Source: JAJFUE01 sp039683515
GTDB lineage: Bacteria > Sumerlaeota > Sumerlaeia > MVZB01
DNA length: 64,000 nt
Assembly: GCA_039683515.1 (NCBI GenBank)
Contig: JBDKRG010000052.1
Span: 1-64,000, forward strand
Reading direction: 5' to 3'
Shown here: positions 28,047 through 36,129 of the stretch, piece after piece
How the letters are laid out: each line of letters opens with the position of its first letter
Position numbering within the stretch: position 1 is the first letter of the stretch
The notes under the pieces: generated by a model
Databases searched by the model: none
What the model was told of the DNA's origin: nothing
Seen by the model: only the letters and a program-made list of their open reading frames with translations
Program-made: the position numbers and the translations under genes

Positions 28047-28922
28047 TTATCTCTCGTTCGCCCCCATCGCGTGCGTCTTCACGAACAATCTGGCCCGTCT
28101 TCCCCATCTTCTTTCTTTTCCGCGATGGAACCCGTGCGCCGAGGCCGCGTCGTCGATGATGGTCTCGAACTGGCCGCGCGCTTCCCGGCGCCGACCCGTC
28201 GCGTGAAGGAGCTCGGCGTATTCGTAGCGCACGTCCGAGTAGCTGAAGTGGGTGAGCACTTTTTCGAACGCCGCGAGCGCCTCGTCGTTGCGGCCGAGCC
28301 CGCGCCACGCCCGGGCGATCGCCGCGGCCGCCGCCCCGTAGTCGTAGCGCGGATCCCTGGCGACGAGCGGCTGAAGCTGGTTCAGCGCGCCGTCGAAATC
28401 ATTGAGAGCGAGCAGGCAGAGCCCCAGCCCATACTGCGCCTCCTCGGTCGAGGGGTCGCGCTCGAGCGCCGCGCGGTAGGCGTCGGCCGCCTCGCGCCAA
28501 CTGCGCTGCTGGCGGTATTCGTCGCCGAGCTGCGCCCAGTGATACGGCCTGTCCATGTGCCGGATCTTCGATTTCAGCTCCGCGATCCTGCGCCGGCCCA
28601 TGAACAGCCGGTCCCAGCGCCGGCCGACCTCGAACGACGGCAGGACGTTGACGAGGAAATACAGGAGCGCGCCGATCCCGCTGACGTTGGTCACCACGAT
28701 CAGGAAGATCCACCACACCGGGTTGTCGTGGCGAATGCAGTCGATCACCATCAGGACGCAGAACGACAGCACGAGGACGCCGTAAATGGAATACCCGGCC
28801 GACGGAAGATACCCGTAATCATAATAAGGATAGTCCAACGTTCCCAATCCTCGCCTGTGCAGATCGATGCGTGACCGCGCGCCGGACATTGCACCAGAAA
28901 TCCCCCGTGAAATCGAGCCCAT
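28047..28922 (-). CDS. PLDc_N-type membrane protein with TPR repeats, up to 291 aa
   Basis: Two membrane helices (GVLVLSFCVLMVIDCIR and WWIFLIVVTNVSGIGALLYF) resemble the N-terminal domain of phospholipase D/cardiolipin synthases, here without the catalytic HKD domains. A cytoplasmic part with about three tetratricopeptide-like repeats follows (EAADAYRAALERDPSTEEAQYGLG, DEALAAFEKVLTHF). The length given uses the longest frame. A TTG at 28838 with GAGGA 9 nt upstream would start at LDYPYYDYGYLPSAGY and looks more natural. Function unknown; perhaps a membrane-bound assembly factor. Confidence 0.75.
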   Translation of the reverse strand: MGSISRGISGAMSGARSRIDLHRRGLGTLDYPYYDYGYLPSAGYSIYGVLVLSFCVLMVIDCIRHDNPVWWIFLIVVTNVSGIGALLYFLVNVLPSFEVGRRWDRLFMGRRRIAELKSKIRHMDRPYHWAQLGDEYRQQRSWREAADAYRAALERDPSTEEAQYGLGLCLLALNDFDGALNQLQPLVARDPRYDYGAAAAAIARAWRGLGRNDEALAAFEKVLTHFSYSDVRYEYAELLHATGRRREARGQFETIIDDAASAHGFHRGKERRWGRRARLFVKTHAMGANER

Positions 28923-29009
28923 TCAGATCGCCCCGGCCGAAACCGGGATTTGAGCCCGCCAATCACTTCAACAATGTTCAGGTGGATTTGAATTTTCCTA
29001 AAAGCGCCC

Positions 29010-29038
29010 TTGACTTCAATATTATTCAATGTTATTTT
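29010..29038 (+). promoter_or_regulatory. Candidate promoter of the DUF2089 gene
   Basis: TTGACT (29010-29015), a 17-bp spacer and TATTTT (29033-29038) lie in an AT-rich gap 33 nt before the ATG. Confidence 0.4.
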
Positions 29039-29070
29039 CACTTTATTAAAGCGCGGCTGCCGGGTGCAAC

Positions 29071-29382
29071 ATGCCGGAAAATCCTGAAATCCCCGCCTGG
29101 ATGCGCTCGCTGAGCGAGGAGGAGTGGCACTTCGTGCGCCGCTTCATCCTGGCCTCGGGCTCGCTCAAGGACCTCGCGCAGCAATACGGGATTTCCTACC
29201 CGACGGTGCGCGTCCGGCTGGACCGGCTCATTGAAAAAATCCAGATCGCCGAAGACGCCAAAAACAAGACACCGTTCCACGCGACGGTCCGGCTCATGGT
29301 CGCCGACGGCACGCTCGACATCTCCGTCGCTCGATCGCTGATTCGCGCCTTCGAACGCTTTCAAAAGGGAGAAGACAAATGA
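29071..29382 (+). CDS. DUF2089-family helix-turn-helix protein, 103 aa
   Basis: A small protein with the DUF2089 pattern: PAWMRSLSEEEWHFVRRFILASGSLKDLAQQYGISYPTVRVRLDRLIEKI. The SLKDLAQQYGISYPTVRVRLD part is a helix-turn-helix that probably binds DNA. Its stop overlaps the next start by 4 nt, so it is translationally coupled to a small membrane protein. An autoregulatory regulator/membrane-partner pair is inferred. No typical zinc ribbon is visible at the N-terminus, unlike some DUF2089 members. Confidence 0.82.
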   Translation: MPENPEIPAWMRSLSEEEWHFVRRFILASGSLKDLAQQYGISYPTVRVRLDRLIEKIQIAEDAKNKTPFHATVRLMVADGTLDISVARSLIRAFERFQKGEDK

Positions 29383-29723
29383 GGAACCTGAGCTATGGCA
29401 TGAGAGTCGCCAATTGGGTCAAGGATTTCGAGGAGGCGCCCGTCCTCGACGATATCCCGCAGCGCGTCCACGCCCTCGAGACCTCATTCTGGTTCTGGTC
29501 GGCCTTTTGCATAATCTCGATGCTCATCGGCGTTGCGATCCTCATCGGGGCGTCCAACTCAAAATTGGAAATGATGGGGCTATTCATCGCGCTCGAGGGA
29601 TTTGTGGGCCTGGCCATGCACGCCAATTGCGCCAACACTCACCTCGCCTGCTACCGCGTCATCTGGGACCAGCAGAACCGCCTCAAGCGGGAAATGAACA
29701 AGATCTCATCCTCGGATCTGTAG
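29379..29723 (+). CDS. Small two-helix membrane protein of unknown function, 114 aa
   Basis: I do not recognise a family. Two hydrophobic segments (about residues 38-58, FWFWSAFCIISMLIGVAILI, and about 66-82, MMGLFIALEGFVGLAMH) are flanked by a charged N-terminus and a basic C-terminus (RLKREMNK). The start overlaps the DUF2089 gene stop, so the two are one operon. It may be the membrane target or sensor partner of that regulator. Confidence 0.75.
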   Translation: MRNLSYGMRVANWVKDFEEAPVLDDIPQRVHALETSFWFWSAFCIISMLIGVAILIGASNSKLEMMGLFIALEGFVGLAMHANCANTHLACYRVIWDQQNRLKREMNKISSSDL

Positions 29724-29817
29724 TTTTCGCGATTTCGCGTGTTTCTTTCGTGTATTTCTCGGTCGGGCGGTGCTACGATGCACAGCGAAGTTTTGGCGAA
29801 AGCTCCAGAGGTGAACA

Positions 29818-32295
29818 ATGGCTTCCGCAACAGACGGCACCACCGGCATCGACCCGATCAACGAAGTCCTCGCGACGCTGCGCGGCAGCCGCCGCGTCTC
29901 CAATAATATCGTCCACTGGCACGCGATCCCGGCCCAGGAGGCGCGCTACGCCCCGTTCCCGGAGCGGCTCGCGCCCGAAATCACGGCCGCCCTCGAAAAG
30001 CGCGGCATCGCCCGGCTTTACACCCACCAAGCCGAGGCGATCGAGCGCACTCTGGCCGGCGAGAACGTCGTCGTCGTCACGCCGACGGCCTCGGGCAAGA
30101 CGCTCTGCTACAACCTGCCCGTCATCCAGCGGCTCATCGAGCGGCCCGAGGCCCGCGCGCTTTACCTCTTCCCGACCAAGGCGCTCTCGCACGACCAGTA
30201 TCAGGGCCTCTACGATCTCACGCAGGATATCGGCCGCGACATCAAGGTCTACACGTTCGACGGCGACACGCCGGCCGCCGCGCGCCGCGCCATCCGCGCC
30301 GCCGGCCAGATCGTCGTCACCAACCCCGACATGCTCCACACCGGCATCCTGCCGCACCACACCAAGTGGATTAAGCTTTTCGAGAACCTCGACACGGTCG
30401 TCATCGACGAGCTGCACCAGTACCGCGGCGTGTTCGGCAGCAACGTCGCCAACGTCATCCGGCGGCTGCGGCGGATCTGCGAGTTTTACGGCTCGCGCCC
30501 GCGCTTCATCTGCTGCAGCGCCACCGTCGCCAACCCGGCCGAGATGGCCGAGACGCTCGTCGGCGCGCCGTTCAAGCTCGTCGACGACAACGGCGCCCCG
30601 CGCGGCGAGCGCGTCCTCATCATGTACAACCCGCCGGTAGTGAACCGCGAGCTCGGCATTCGCGCGAGTTCCGTGAAAGAGGCGCGGCGCGTGGCGCTAC
30701 GGTTCCTCGAGCGCGGCCTGCAGACGATTATCTTCGCCCGCTCGCGCGTGCGCGTCGAAATTTTAACGACATATATCCGGCGCGCCCTGGCTCGCATGGG
30801 CCTCGATGCCGGCCGCGTGCGCGGCTACCGCGGCGGATACCTCCCCAACGAGCGCCGCGACATCGAGCGCGGCATCCGCGACGGCGAGATCTTGGCCGTC
30901 ATCTCAACCAATGCCCTGGAACTGGGGATCGATATCGGATCGCTCCAGGCGGCCGTCCTGTGCGGCTATCCGGGCTCCATATCCTCGCTTTGGCAGCAGG
31001 GCGGCCGCGCCGGCCGCAAGCAGCAGACGTCGGTCATCGTCCTCGTCGGCAACAGCTCGCCGATCGACCAGTTCCTCATGGAAAATCCGCAATTCCTTCT
31101 CGGCGCCTCGCCCGAGCACGGGATTTTAAATCCAGACAACCTCTTAATATTGGCCGATCACCTGAAATGCGCGCTCAGCGAAATCCCGATGAAGGACGGC
31201 GAGGTCTTCGGACCCGCGCACCCGGCCGCGATCCTCGAATACTTCGAGGAGCAGCGGCTCGCGCGGCGCTCGGGCAACCAGTGGTACTGGTCGTCCGATT
31301 CGTTCCCGGCCGAGTCGGTCTCGCTGCGGACCTCGGTGGCGCAGAATTTCGTGATCCACAACACGAGCGACAACAACCGCGTCCTCGGCGAGATCGACTA
31401 CGACTCGGCGCAGGAACTCATCCACCCGCAGGCGATCTACATGCACCAGGGGCGCACGTTCTACGTCGACCGGCTCGACTGGGACGGCCGCAAGGCCTAC
31501 GTGCGCGAGGTCAAGGCCGACTACTACACCGACGCCATCGACAAGGCCGACCTCACCGTAATGCACGTCGACCAAACCGAAGAGTGGAAATGCGGTAGCC
31601 CGAGCGTAAGCGAGGGACTCAGCAACACCACGCGCCAGTCCCGAAGGGACGATCGCCTTCAGCCCGCCACGCCAGTGGCGGGTAACGATCGCGACGTTGC
31701 ATCGAGTCCCGGAGGGACGGCTGAATCGGGTTCCGCAATCCGCAATCCGCAATCCGCATTCCACCCCGTTCTCTCCCGCAATTTCGGCGACGTCCGCGTC
31801 GACATCGTCGTCCCGAAATTCAAGAAGATCAAATTCGAGACGCAGGAGACGGTCGGCTACGGCGACATCGACCTGCCGCAATACGAAATCCACACGCAGG
31901 CGGCGTGGTGGACGTTCAAGCCCGAATGCAAGGAATGGCTCGAGAAACAGGGGCTCGACCTGGGCAGCGCGCTCAAGGGGCTCGCATGGCTGATCGGCAA
32001 CGTCGCCTCGCTCTACGTCATGAGCGATCCGCGCGACCTCGTGGCGGTGGCGATGGTCCGCTCGACGTTCGACGGCATGCCCGCGATTTATTTATATGAC
32101 CGGTTCGCGGGCGGCGTGGGGCTCGCGCGCCGCGCGTTCGGCCTCGACCGCCAGATCTTCCGCGCCGCGCTCGAACGCGCCTCGCGCTGCGAGTGCAAGG
32201 AAGGCTGCCCCGCGTGCGTCGGCCCAAGCCTCGAAATGGGCGAACGCGCCCGCAGCTCCGCTCGCGCCCTGCTGGAAGAAATGCTGAGTCAGTAG
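29818..32295 (+). CDS. MrfA/YprA-like DEAD/DEAH-box helicase with DUF1998 domain, 825 aa
   Basis: A superfamily 2 helicase of the MrfA (YprA/Hrq1-like) group, which processes damaged DNA such as mitomycin C adducts. Motifs in order are TPTASGKT, LFPTKALSHDQ, TNPDMLH, VIDELHQYRG (DEAH-type box), CCSATVANPAEM, STNALELGIDIG and QQGGRAGR. The C-terminal zinc-binding DUF1998 region ends CECKEGCPAC. It is longer than typical members (about 750 aa) because residues about 592-648 are encoded by an in-frame palindromic repeat and CCGCAAT units (31594-31763). An AGAGGTG ribosome site precedes the ATG. The stop TAG is the first triplet of another palindrome. Confidence 0.9.
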   Translation: MASATDGTTGIDPINEVLATLRGSRRVSNNIVHWHAIPAQEARYAPFPERLAPEITAALEKRGIARLYTHQAEAIERTLAGENVVVVTPTASGKTLCYNLPVIQRLIERPEARALYLFPTKALSHDQYQGLYDLTQDIGRDIKVYTFDGDTPAAARRAIRAAGQIVVTNPDMLHTGILPHHTKWIKLFENLDTVVIDELHQYRGVFGSNVANVIRRLRRICEFYGSRPRFICCSATVANPAEMAETLVGAPFKLVDDNGAPRGERVLIMYNPPVVNRELGIRASSVKEARRVALRFLERGLQTIIFARSRVRVEILTTYIRRALARMGLDAGRVRGYRGGYLPNERRDIERGIRDGEILAVISTNALELGIDIGSLQAAVLCGYPGSISSLWQQGGRAGRKQQTSVIVLVGNSSPIDQFLMENPQFLLGASPEHGILNPDNLLILADHLKCALSEIPMKDGEVFGPAHPAAILEYFEEQRLARRSGNQWYWSSDSFPAESVSLRTSVAQNFVIHNTSDNNRVLGEIDYDSAQELIHPQAIYMHQGRTFYVDRLDWDGRKAYVREVKADYYTDAIDKADLTVMHVDQTEEWKCGSPSVSEGLSNTTRQSRRDDRLQPATPVAGNDRDVASSPGGTAESGSAIRNPQSAFHPVLSRNFGDVRVDIVVPKFKKIKFETQETVGYGDIDLPQYEIHTQAAWWTFKPECKEWLEKQGLDLGSALKGLAWLIGNVASLYVMSDPRDLVAVAMVRSTFDGMPAIYLYDRFAGGVGLARRAFGLDRQIFRAALERASRCECKEGCPACVGPSLEMGERARSSARALLEEMLSQ
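31594..31763. repeat. In-frame composite repeat inside the helicase gene
   Basis: Contains GTCCCGAAGGGAC and GTCCCGGAGGGAC palindromes, a CCCGCCACGCCAGTGGCGGG stem, the GACGTTGCATCGAG segment shared with 16640-16865, and three CCGCAAT units. It keeps the reading frame open and adds a low-complexity stretch rich in Ser, Arg and Asp. Confidence 0.85.
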
Positions 32296-32318
32296 GTCGC
32301 TTCGGCTCGAAGCGACAT
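32293..32318. repeat. Short palindromic repeat copy D, supplies the helicase stop codon
   Basis: TAG plus perfect arms GTCGCTTCG and CGAAGCGAC around GCT, ending CAT. The TAG is the helicase stop. Confidence 0.85.
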
Positions 32319-32374
32319 GAAAACCCATCGCATAATATGGCCCGCGAATTGACCCGCGATTCAGTATCGATCGA

Positions 32375-32773
32375 TCAATCAAACCTGGTATTGTATTCGC
32401 GTGCAGCCTTGATGACCTTGCCGGTTTTCTTGTCGATCGTCAGCGTGAAGGGACTCGAGCCCGTCTTTCTCGCCCGAATCATCATGCTTGAATCGTATCC
32501 CCACACCGCCCATTTTTCCTGCGATGTATTCTCCAAATCTTTTTGCGGGAAGATAAGGACATCCTCAAACACGGTTTTCACCGCCTCGCCGGATGTCATC
32601 CCGGGCGCGACCTTGCCGAAATTCTTCTCGATCCGCCGCAACTGAATGCTGTGATAAAGCGCGTGGAACCCGCAGTAAAAGCCTAAAACACCGCCGCAAA
32701 TCACCCCCAGGCCGATCCCGAGCACGAACATCTTCGTCCGGCTTGCGACGCTGGCGGGCGTTTTTTTCATCAT
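32375..32773 (-). CDS. Membrane-anchored protein of unknown function, 132 aa
   Basis: A basic N-terminus is followed by one hydrophobic segment rich in Gly (FVLGIGLGVICGGVLGFYCGF, about residues 16-36). A roughly 90-residue extracytoplasmic domain carries a BamE/SmpA-like GMTSGEAVKTVF stretch and the strands FTLTIDKKTGKVIKA. I do not recognise a precise family. Its start lies in a CATCATT microsatellite. The preceding regulator gene ends 13 nt away on the same strand. Confidence 0.7.
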   Translation of the reverse strand: MMKKTPASVASRTKMFVLGIGLGVICGGVLGFYCGFHALYHSIQLRRIEKNFGKVAPGMTSGEAVKTVFEDVLIFPQKDLENTSQEKWAVWGYDSSMMIRARKTGSSPFTLTIDKKTGKVIKAAREYNTRFD

Positions 32774-32790
32774 TCATCACTCATCATTAC
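32764..32790. repeat. CATCATT-type microsatellite
   Basis: Tandem CATCATT/CATCACT units spanning the start of the 132-aa protein and the end of the NtrC-type regulator gene, as at 27079-27115. Confidence 0.6.
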
Positions 32791-34199
32791 TTATGCACCC
32801 GCCACGACGGGTGCGTCAGGTTAAATTTCTTCACCCGCGCGTTCATGCGATCGACGGAAATTCCCAATAACGCCGCGGCCTGGCGCTGGTTCCAGTCGGT
32901 TCTTTGCAGCGCCTGCACGACCAGCGAGCGCTCGACTTCCTCCAGGTCGATGCCGCCTTCGGGCAGGATCGCCGCGCCGACGCCCGCGCCGGCCGACGAC
33001 ACGAGCCCGACTTCCCGCAGCGCCGCCTCGTCGACCGTCCGGCCGGCGAACCGGATCGCCAGCCGCTCGATGACGTTGCGCAGCTCGCGAACGTTCCCCG
33101 GCCACGGGTTGGCCCGCAGGATGTCGAGCGCCTCCTGCGTGAATTCGGTCTGCGCGAGGTGATGCTTGTCCGCGAACCGCGCGGCGAAAAACCGCGCCAG
33201 CGGCGGCACGTCCTCCGGCCGCGCCCTCAGCGGCGGGACCTCGATCGGGTAGATATTGATGCGGTAAAACAAATCCTCGCGGAAGCGGCCGGCCTTGACC
33301 TCGTCGGCCAGCACCTTGTTGGTGGCGAACAGCAGCCGGCAATTGACTCGGATCGGTCGCTCGCTGCCGAGCCGGTTGAACTGGAGCGACTCGACCGCCT
33401 TGAGCAGCCGCGCCTGCGCCTGCGCGCCGAGCTCGCCGATTTCGTCGAGGAAGAGCGTGCCGCCGTCGGCCAGCTCGAACTGGCCTCTTTTCCTCGACAG
33501 CGCCCCGGTGAACGCCCCGCGCTCGTGGCCGAACAGCTCGCTCAGGAACATGTTTTCGTCCGGGAGCGCCGCGCAGTTGACCTCGACGAACGCGCCGCGC
33601 GCGCGATTCGACGCCTTGTGCAGCGCGCGCGCGACGAGCTCCTTGCCGACGCCGGTGGGGCCCTGGATCAGCACCGCGACGTCGCTCGCCGCGATCTGCC
33701 GCACCTGGTCCTTGAGCGTCTTGATCCACGCGCTCGCGCCGACGATCTCCTCGAATTCCTCGTAGCGGCCCAGCGTCCGGCGCAGCATCTTGTTTTCGCT
33801 GGCCAGCTCGGCGCGATCCAGGATGTTCTTGAGCCGCAGGACGATCTCGTCGCGCGTCGCCTCTTTCGTCAGGTAATCGGCCGCCCCCTTGCGCATCGCC
33901 TCGACCGCGGTGTCGACCGAGTTGATCGACGTCAGGACGACGATCGGCGGCGCCTCGAGCTCGCCCGCCTCGGCCTGGGCCGCGACGCGGTCGAGCAGGT
34001 CGAGCCCGCTCGCGCCCGGCAGGCGGATGTCGGTCAGGACGAGGTCGTAGCGCTCCTCGCCGAGCCGCCCCAGCGCGGTTTCGGCATCGCCGGCGAGGCT
34101 GACGGCAAAGCCGCTCGCGGACAGGTTCTTCTCCATCCGCGCCGCGAAGTCGCGATCGTCCTCAACCACCAGCACCCGGCGCACGTCGTTTGATTCCAT
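32787..34199 (-). CDS. NtrC-family sigma54-dependent response regulator, 470 aa
   Basis: An N-terminal receiver domain (VLVVEDD, phospho-acceptor Asp near residue 57 in VLTDIRLPG, SINS and ADYLTKEAT) is followed by an AAA+ domain. That domain has Walker A GPTGVGKE (more often GESGTGKE), the sigma54-contact loop GAFTGA, Walker B GGTLFLDEIGEL and the R-finger region FREDLFYRINIYPIEVPPLR. A Fis-type helix-turn-helix ends it (QRQAAALLGISVDRMNARVKKF). GGAG 7 nt upstream supports ATG 34199. It activates sigma54 promoters when phosphorylated. No histidine kinase gene is adjacent, so the partner is unknown. Confidence 0.93.
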   Translation of the reverse strand: MESNDVRRVLVVEDDRDFAARMEKNLSASGFAVSLAGDAETALGRLGEERYDLVLTDIRLPGASGLDLLDRVAAQAEAGELEAPPIVVLTSINSVDTAVEAMRKGAADYLTKEATRDEIVLRLKNILDRAELASENKMLRRTLGRYEEFEEIVGASAWIKTLKDQVRQIAASDVAVLIQGPTGVGKELVARALHKASNRARGAFVEVNCAALPDENMFLSELFGHERGAFTGALSRKRGQFELADGGTLFLDEIGELGAQAQARLLKAVESLQFNRLGSERPIRVNCRLLFATNKVLADEVKAGRFREDLFYRINIYPIEVPPLRARPEDVPPLARFFAARFADKHHLAQTEFTQEALDILRANPWPGNVRELRNVIERLAIRFAGRTVDEAALREVGLVSSAGAGVGAAILPEGGIDLEEVERSLVVQALQRTDWNQRQAAALLGISVDRMNARVKKFNLTHPSWRVHK

Positions 34200-34305
34200 T
34201 GAATATCTCCGATTATCCATGAGCCCGCGTAACGGCTCAGTTTAAGCATTTCGAATCAAAATCTTCTCCGCGCCCTCCGCCAATCTCTGCCGCTCTGCGA
34301 CAAAA

Positions 34306-36054
34306 CTATTTCGTCTTCGTCGTCGCGGCGTCGCCGTAGCCGAGATTCGTCATGATCCGGTCGACCTCGCCCGCCGTCGCCGGCGCGCCGGTCGTCAGGC
34401 CGTCGTCGACTTTCATCTTCGCCGTCGGCGACTTGCCGCGCTCGAGTTGGGCCAGCGTCAGCCGGTCGCGCACCATCGCATAAAAATTGCGCGCCTTCGA
34501 ATACGTCACGGTCCCCTTGTAATGCTTGAAGATGGTCGCGAGCAACTGGTCGGCCTCTTCGTATTTGTTCGAGTAGAACGCGCGCTGGGCCTGATCGAAC
34601 AGCGCCGCGGCCTGCTGGTTCTGGTCCGACTGGCGCATGCGCAGGCCGTCGCGGATCATCTTGTCGAGCTCGCGGGCCTGCCCGAGGAATCCCTCGCCGG
34701 GGTTGCTGTTTTCGAACATCTGGACCGCGTTGAGCGCCTCGACGAGCTGCCCCTTGTCATGGAGGTCGAGAATCCGCTTGAGCTCGCGGTCGGCCAGCTG
34801 CACCTTGATTTGGCCGATGTAGGCCTCGGCGTTGGCGCCGACGACGGGGTGACTCTTCGCCTTCTGGAACTCGCGCAGCCCCTCGTCGAGAAGCCCGTTC
34901 TTGCTGCACCACACGCCCAGTTCGTAATGGCCGAGCTGGTCGTCGGCGCCGAGCTTGTCGAACTTTTCGCGGAAGTCGACGCGCAAGAGCTCGGTCGCGC
35001 CGCCGCCGGCGCGGTACGACTCGGCCTTGCGATACGCCTCGCGGGCGTCGTCGTACTGGCCGGAGCGCAGGCGCCGCGCCCCCTGGTCGCGCCACAACCG
35101 CACGAGCCGGTCGCGCGCGAAATCGGGGACCTGGAGCATGCCGTATTTCTCGTACAGGTCGGCGGCCTCGGCGAGCTCGCCGCGCTGGCGCAGGCCGATC
35201 TCGGTCTCCTCGAGCGTGACGCGGATGCGGTCGCGCGCGATCTCGGGATCGAGGTCGATGAGCTGCGAAATGTACAGGTCGAGCGCCTCGGCGTCGCGCT
35301 TGTCGTCGCGCAGGCGGCGCGCCCACTCGAGGATGTATTGCGTGCGCCGCGCGCGCCCGTAGTCCGGATCGATCCGGTCGAGCCGCCGCAGCGTTTCCAT
35401 GCCGTCTTCGTATTGCTTGTCGGCGAGGTCGCGCTCGATCCGCGCCTGGAGCCGCTGCGTGAGCCGCTGCGCGACGTCCCTGTGCTCGCTGAAATATTTC
35501 GTCCCGAGAACCTCGAGCAGCCCGTCGACCTTGTCGAACTCGCGCAGCGCGACGTGAAGCTGAACCCGCGCGGCGATGAGGTCGTCCGCGCGCGAGATCC
35601 TGACGTCGTCGAGCCCGCCGAGCACCGTGCCGAGCGCGCCGCGGGCGTCGGGGCCCAGCTTGTCGGCCGAACCGACGATCGCGTCCGTCTGCACGAGCAG
35701 GAGCTGGGCCATCGTCTCGGCGGAGGCCCCCTTCCGGAGCCCGTCGGCCATTGCCACGATGCCGTCGCCGAGCTTGCCGGCCGCGAACGCCTCGCGCGCC
35801 GCGATCAGCTCGTTGTCGCCCTGGCCGCCTTCCTTGATCTCGCCGATCTGGCCGCGCGGCACGGTGATCGTCGCGCCGCCGATGCGGATCCGCACGTCGC
35901 TCGTTTGGTCCCGCCAGCCCGGCTCGAGCGTCCCCTCGATCACCCGGCCGTCGGCGCGGCGGATCCGGTCGGCGCATGCGTCATGCGCGGCAATCGTCAG
36001 CGCGGCCGCGATTGCGAGCGGCGTCCCAAGCGTCATTTTGGAAATCAGAAACAC
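34306..36054 (-). CDS. Exported TPR-like helical repeat protein, about 582 aa
   Basis: A probable signal peptide (TLGTPLAIAAALTIAAHDACA) is followed by a small beta-domain (RIRRADGRVIEGTLEPGW, ATITVPRGQIGEI) like the short Sm-like modules seen in some secreted proteins. A long all-alpha region with degenerate tetratricopeptide repeats comes next (EYGMETL-type and DEGLREFQKAKSH, YSNKYEEADQLLATIF). I placed the start at GTG 36054, which has GGAGAG upstream; an in-frame GTG at 36099 and an ATG at 36036 are possible. It follows the PBP4-like gene by about 75 nt and may share its transcript. Periplasmic scaffold function is inferred. Confidence 0.78.
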   Translation of the reverse strand: MFLISKMTLGTPLAIAAALTIAAHDACADRIRRADGRVIEGTLEPGWRDQTSDVRIRIGGATITVPRGQIGEIKEGGQGDNELIAAREAFAAGKLGDGIVAMADGLRKGASAETMAQLLLVQTDAIVGSADKLGPDARGALGTVLGGLDDVRISRADDLIAARVQLHVALREFDKVDGLLEVLGTKYFSEHRDVAQRLTQRLQARIERDLADKQYEDGMETLRRLDRIDPDYGRARRTQYILEWARRLRDDKRDAEALDLYISQLIDLDPEIARDRIRVTLEETEIGLRQRGELAEAADLYEKYGMLQVPDFARDRLVRLWRDQGARRLRSGQYDDAREAYRKAESYRAGGGATELLRVDFREKFDKLGADDQLGHYELGVWCSKNGLLDEGLREFQKAKSHPVVGANAEAYIGQIKVQLADRELKRILDLHDKGQLVEALNAVQMFENSNPGEGFLGQARELDKMIRDGLRMRQSDQNQQAAALFDQAQRAFYSNKYEEADQLLATIFKHYKGTVTYSKARNFYAMVRDRLTLAQLERGKSPTAKMKVDDGLTTGAPATAGEVDRIMTNLGYGDAATTKTK

Positions 36055-36129
36055 GCGTGCGATTCCAATCTCTCCACAACCCCGGTTTGATTTTGTCACA
36101 GCCCGGATAGCGTTGTATAGGGGGTTTGG

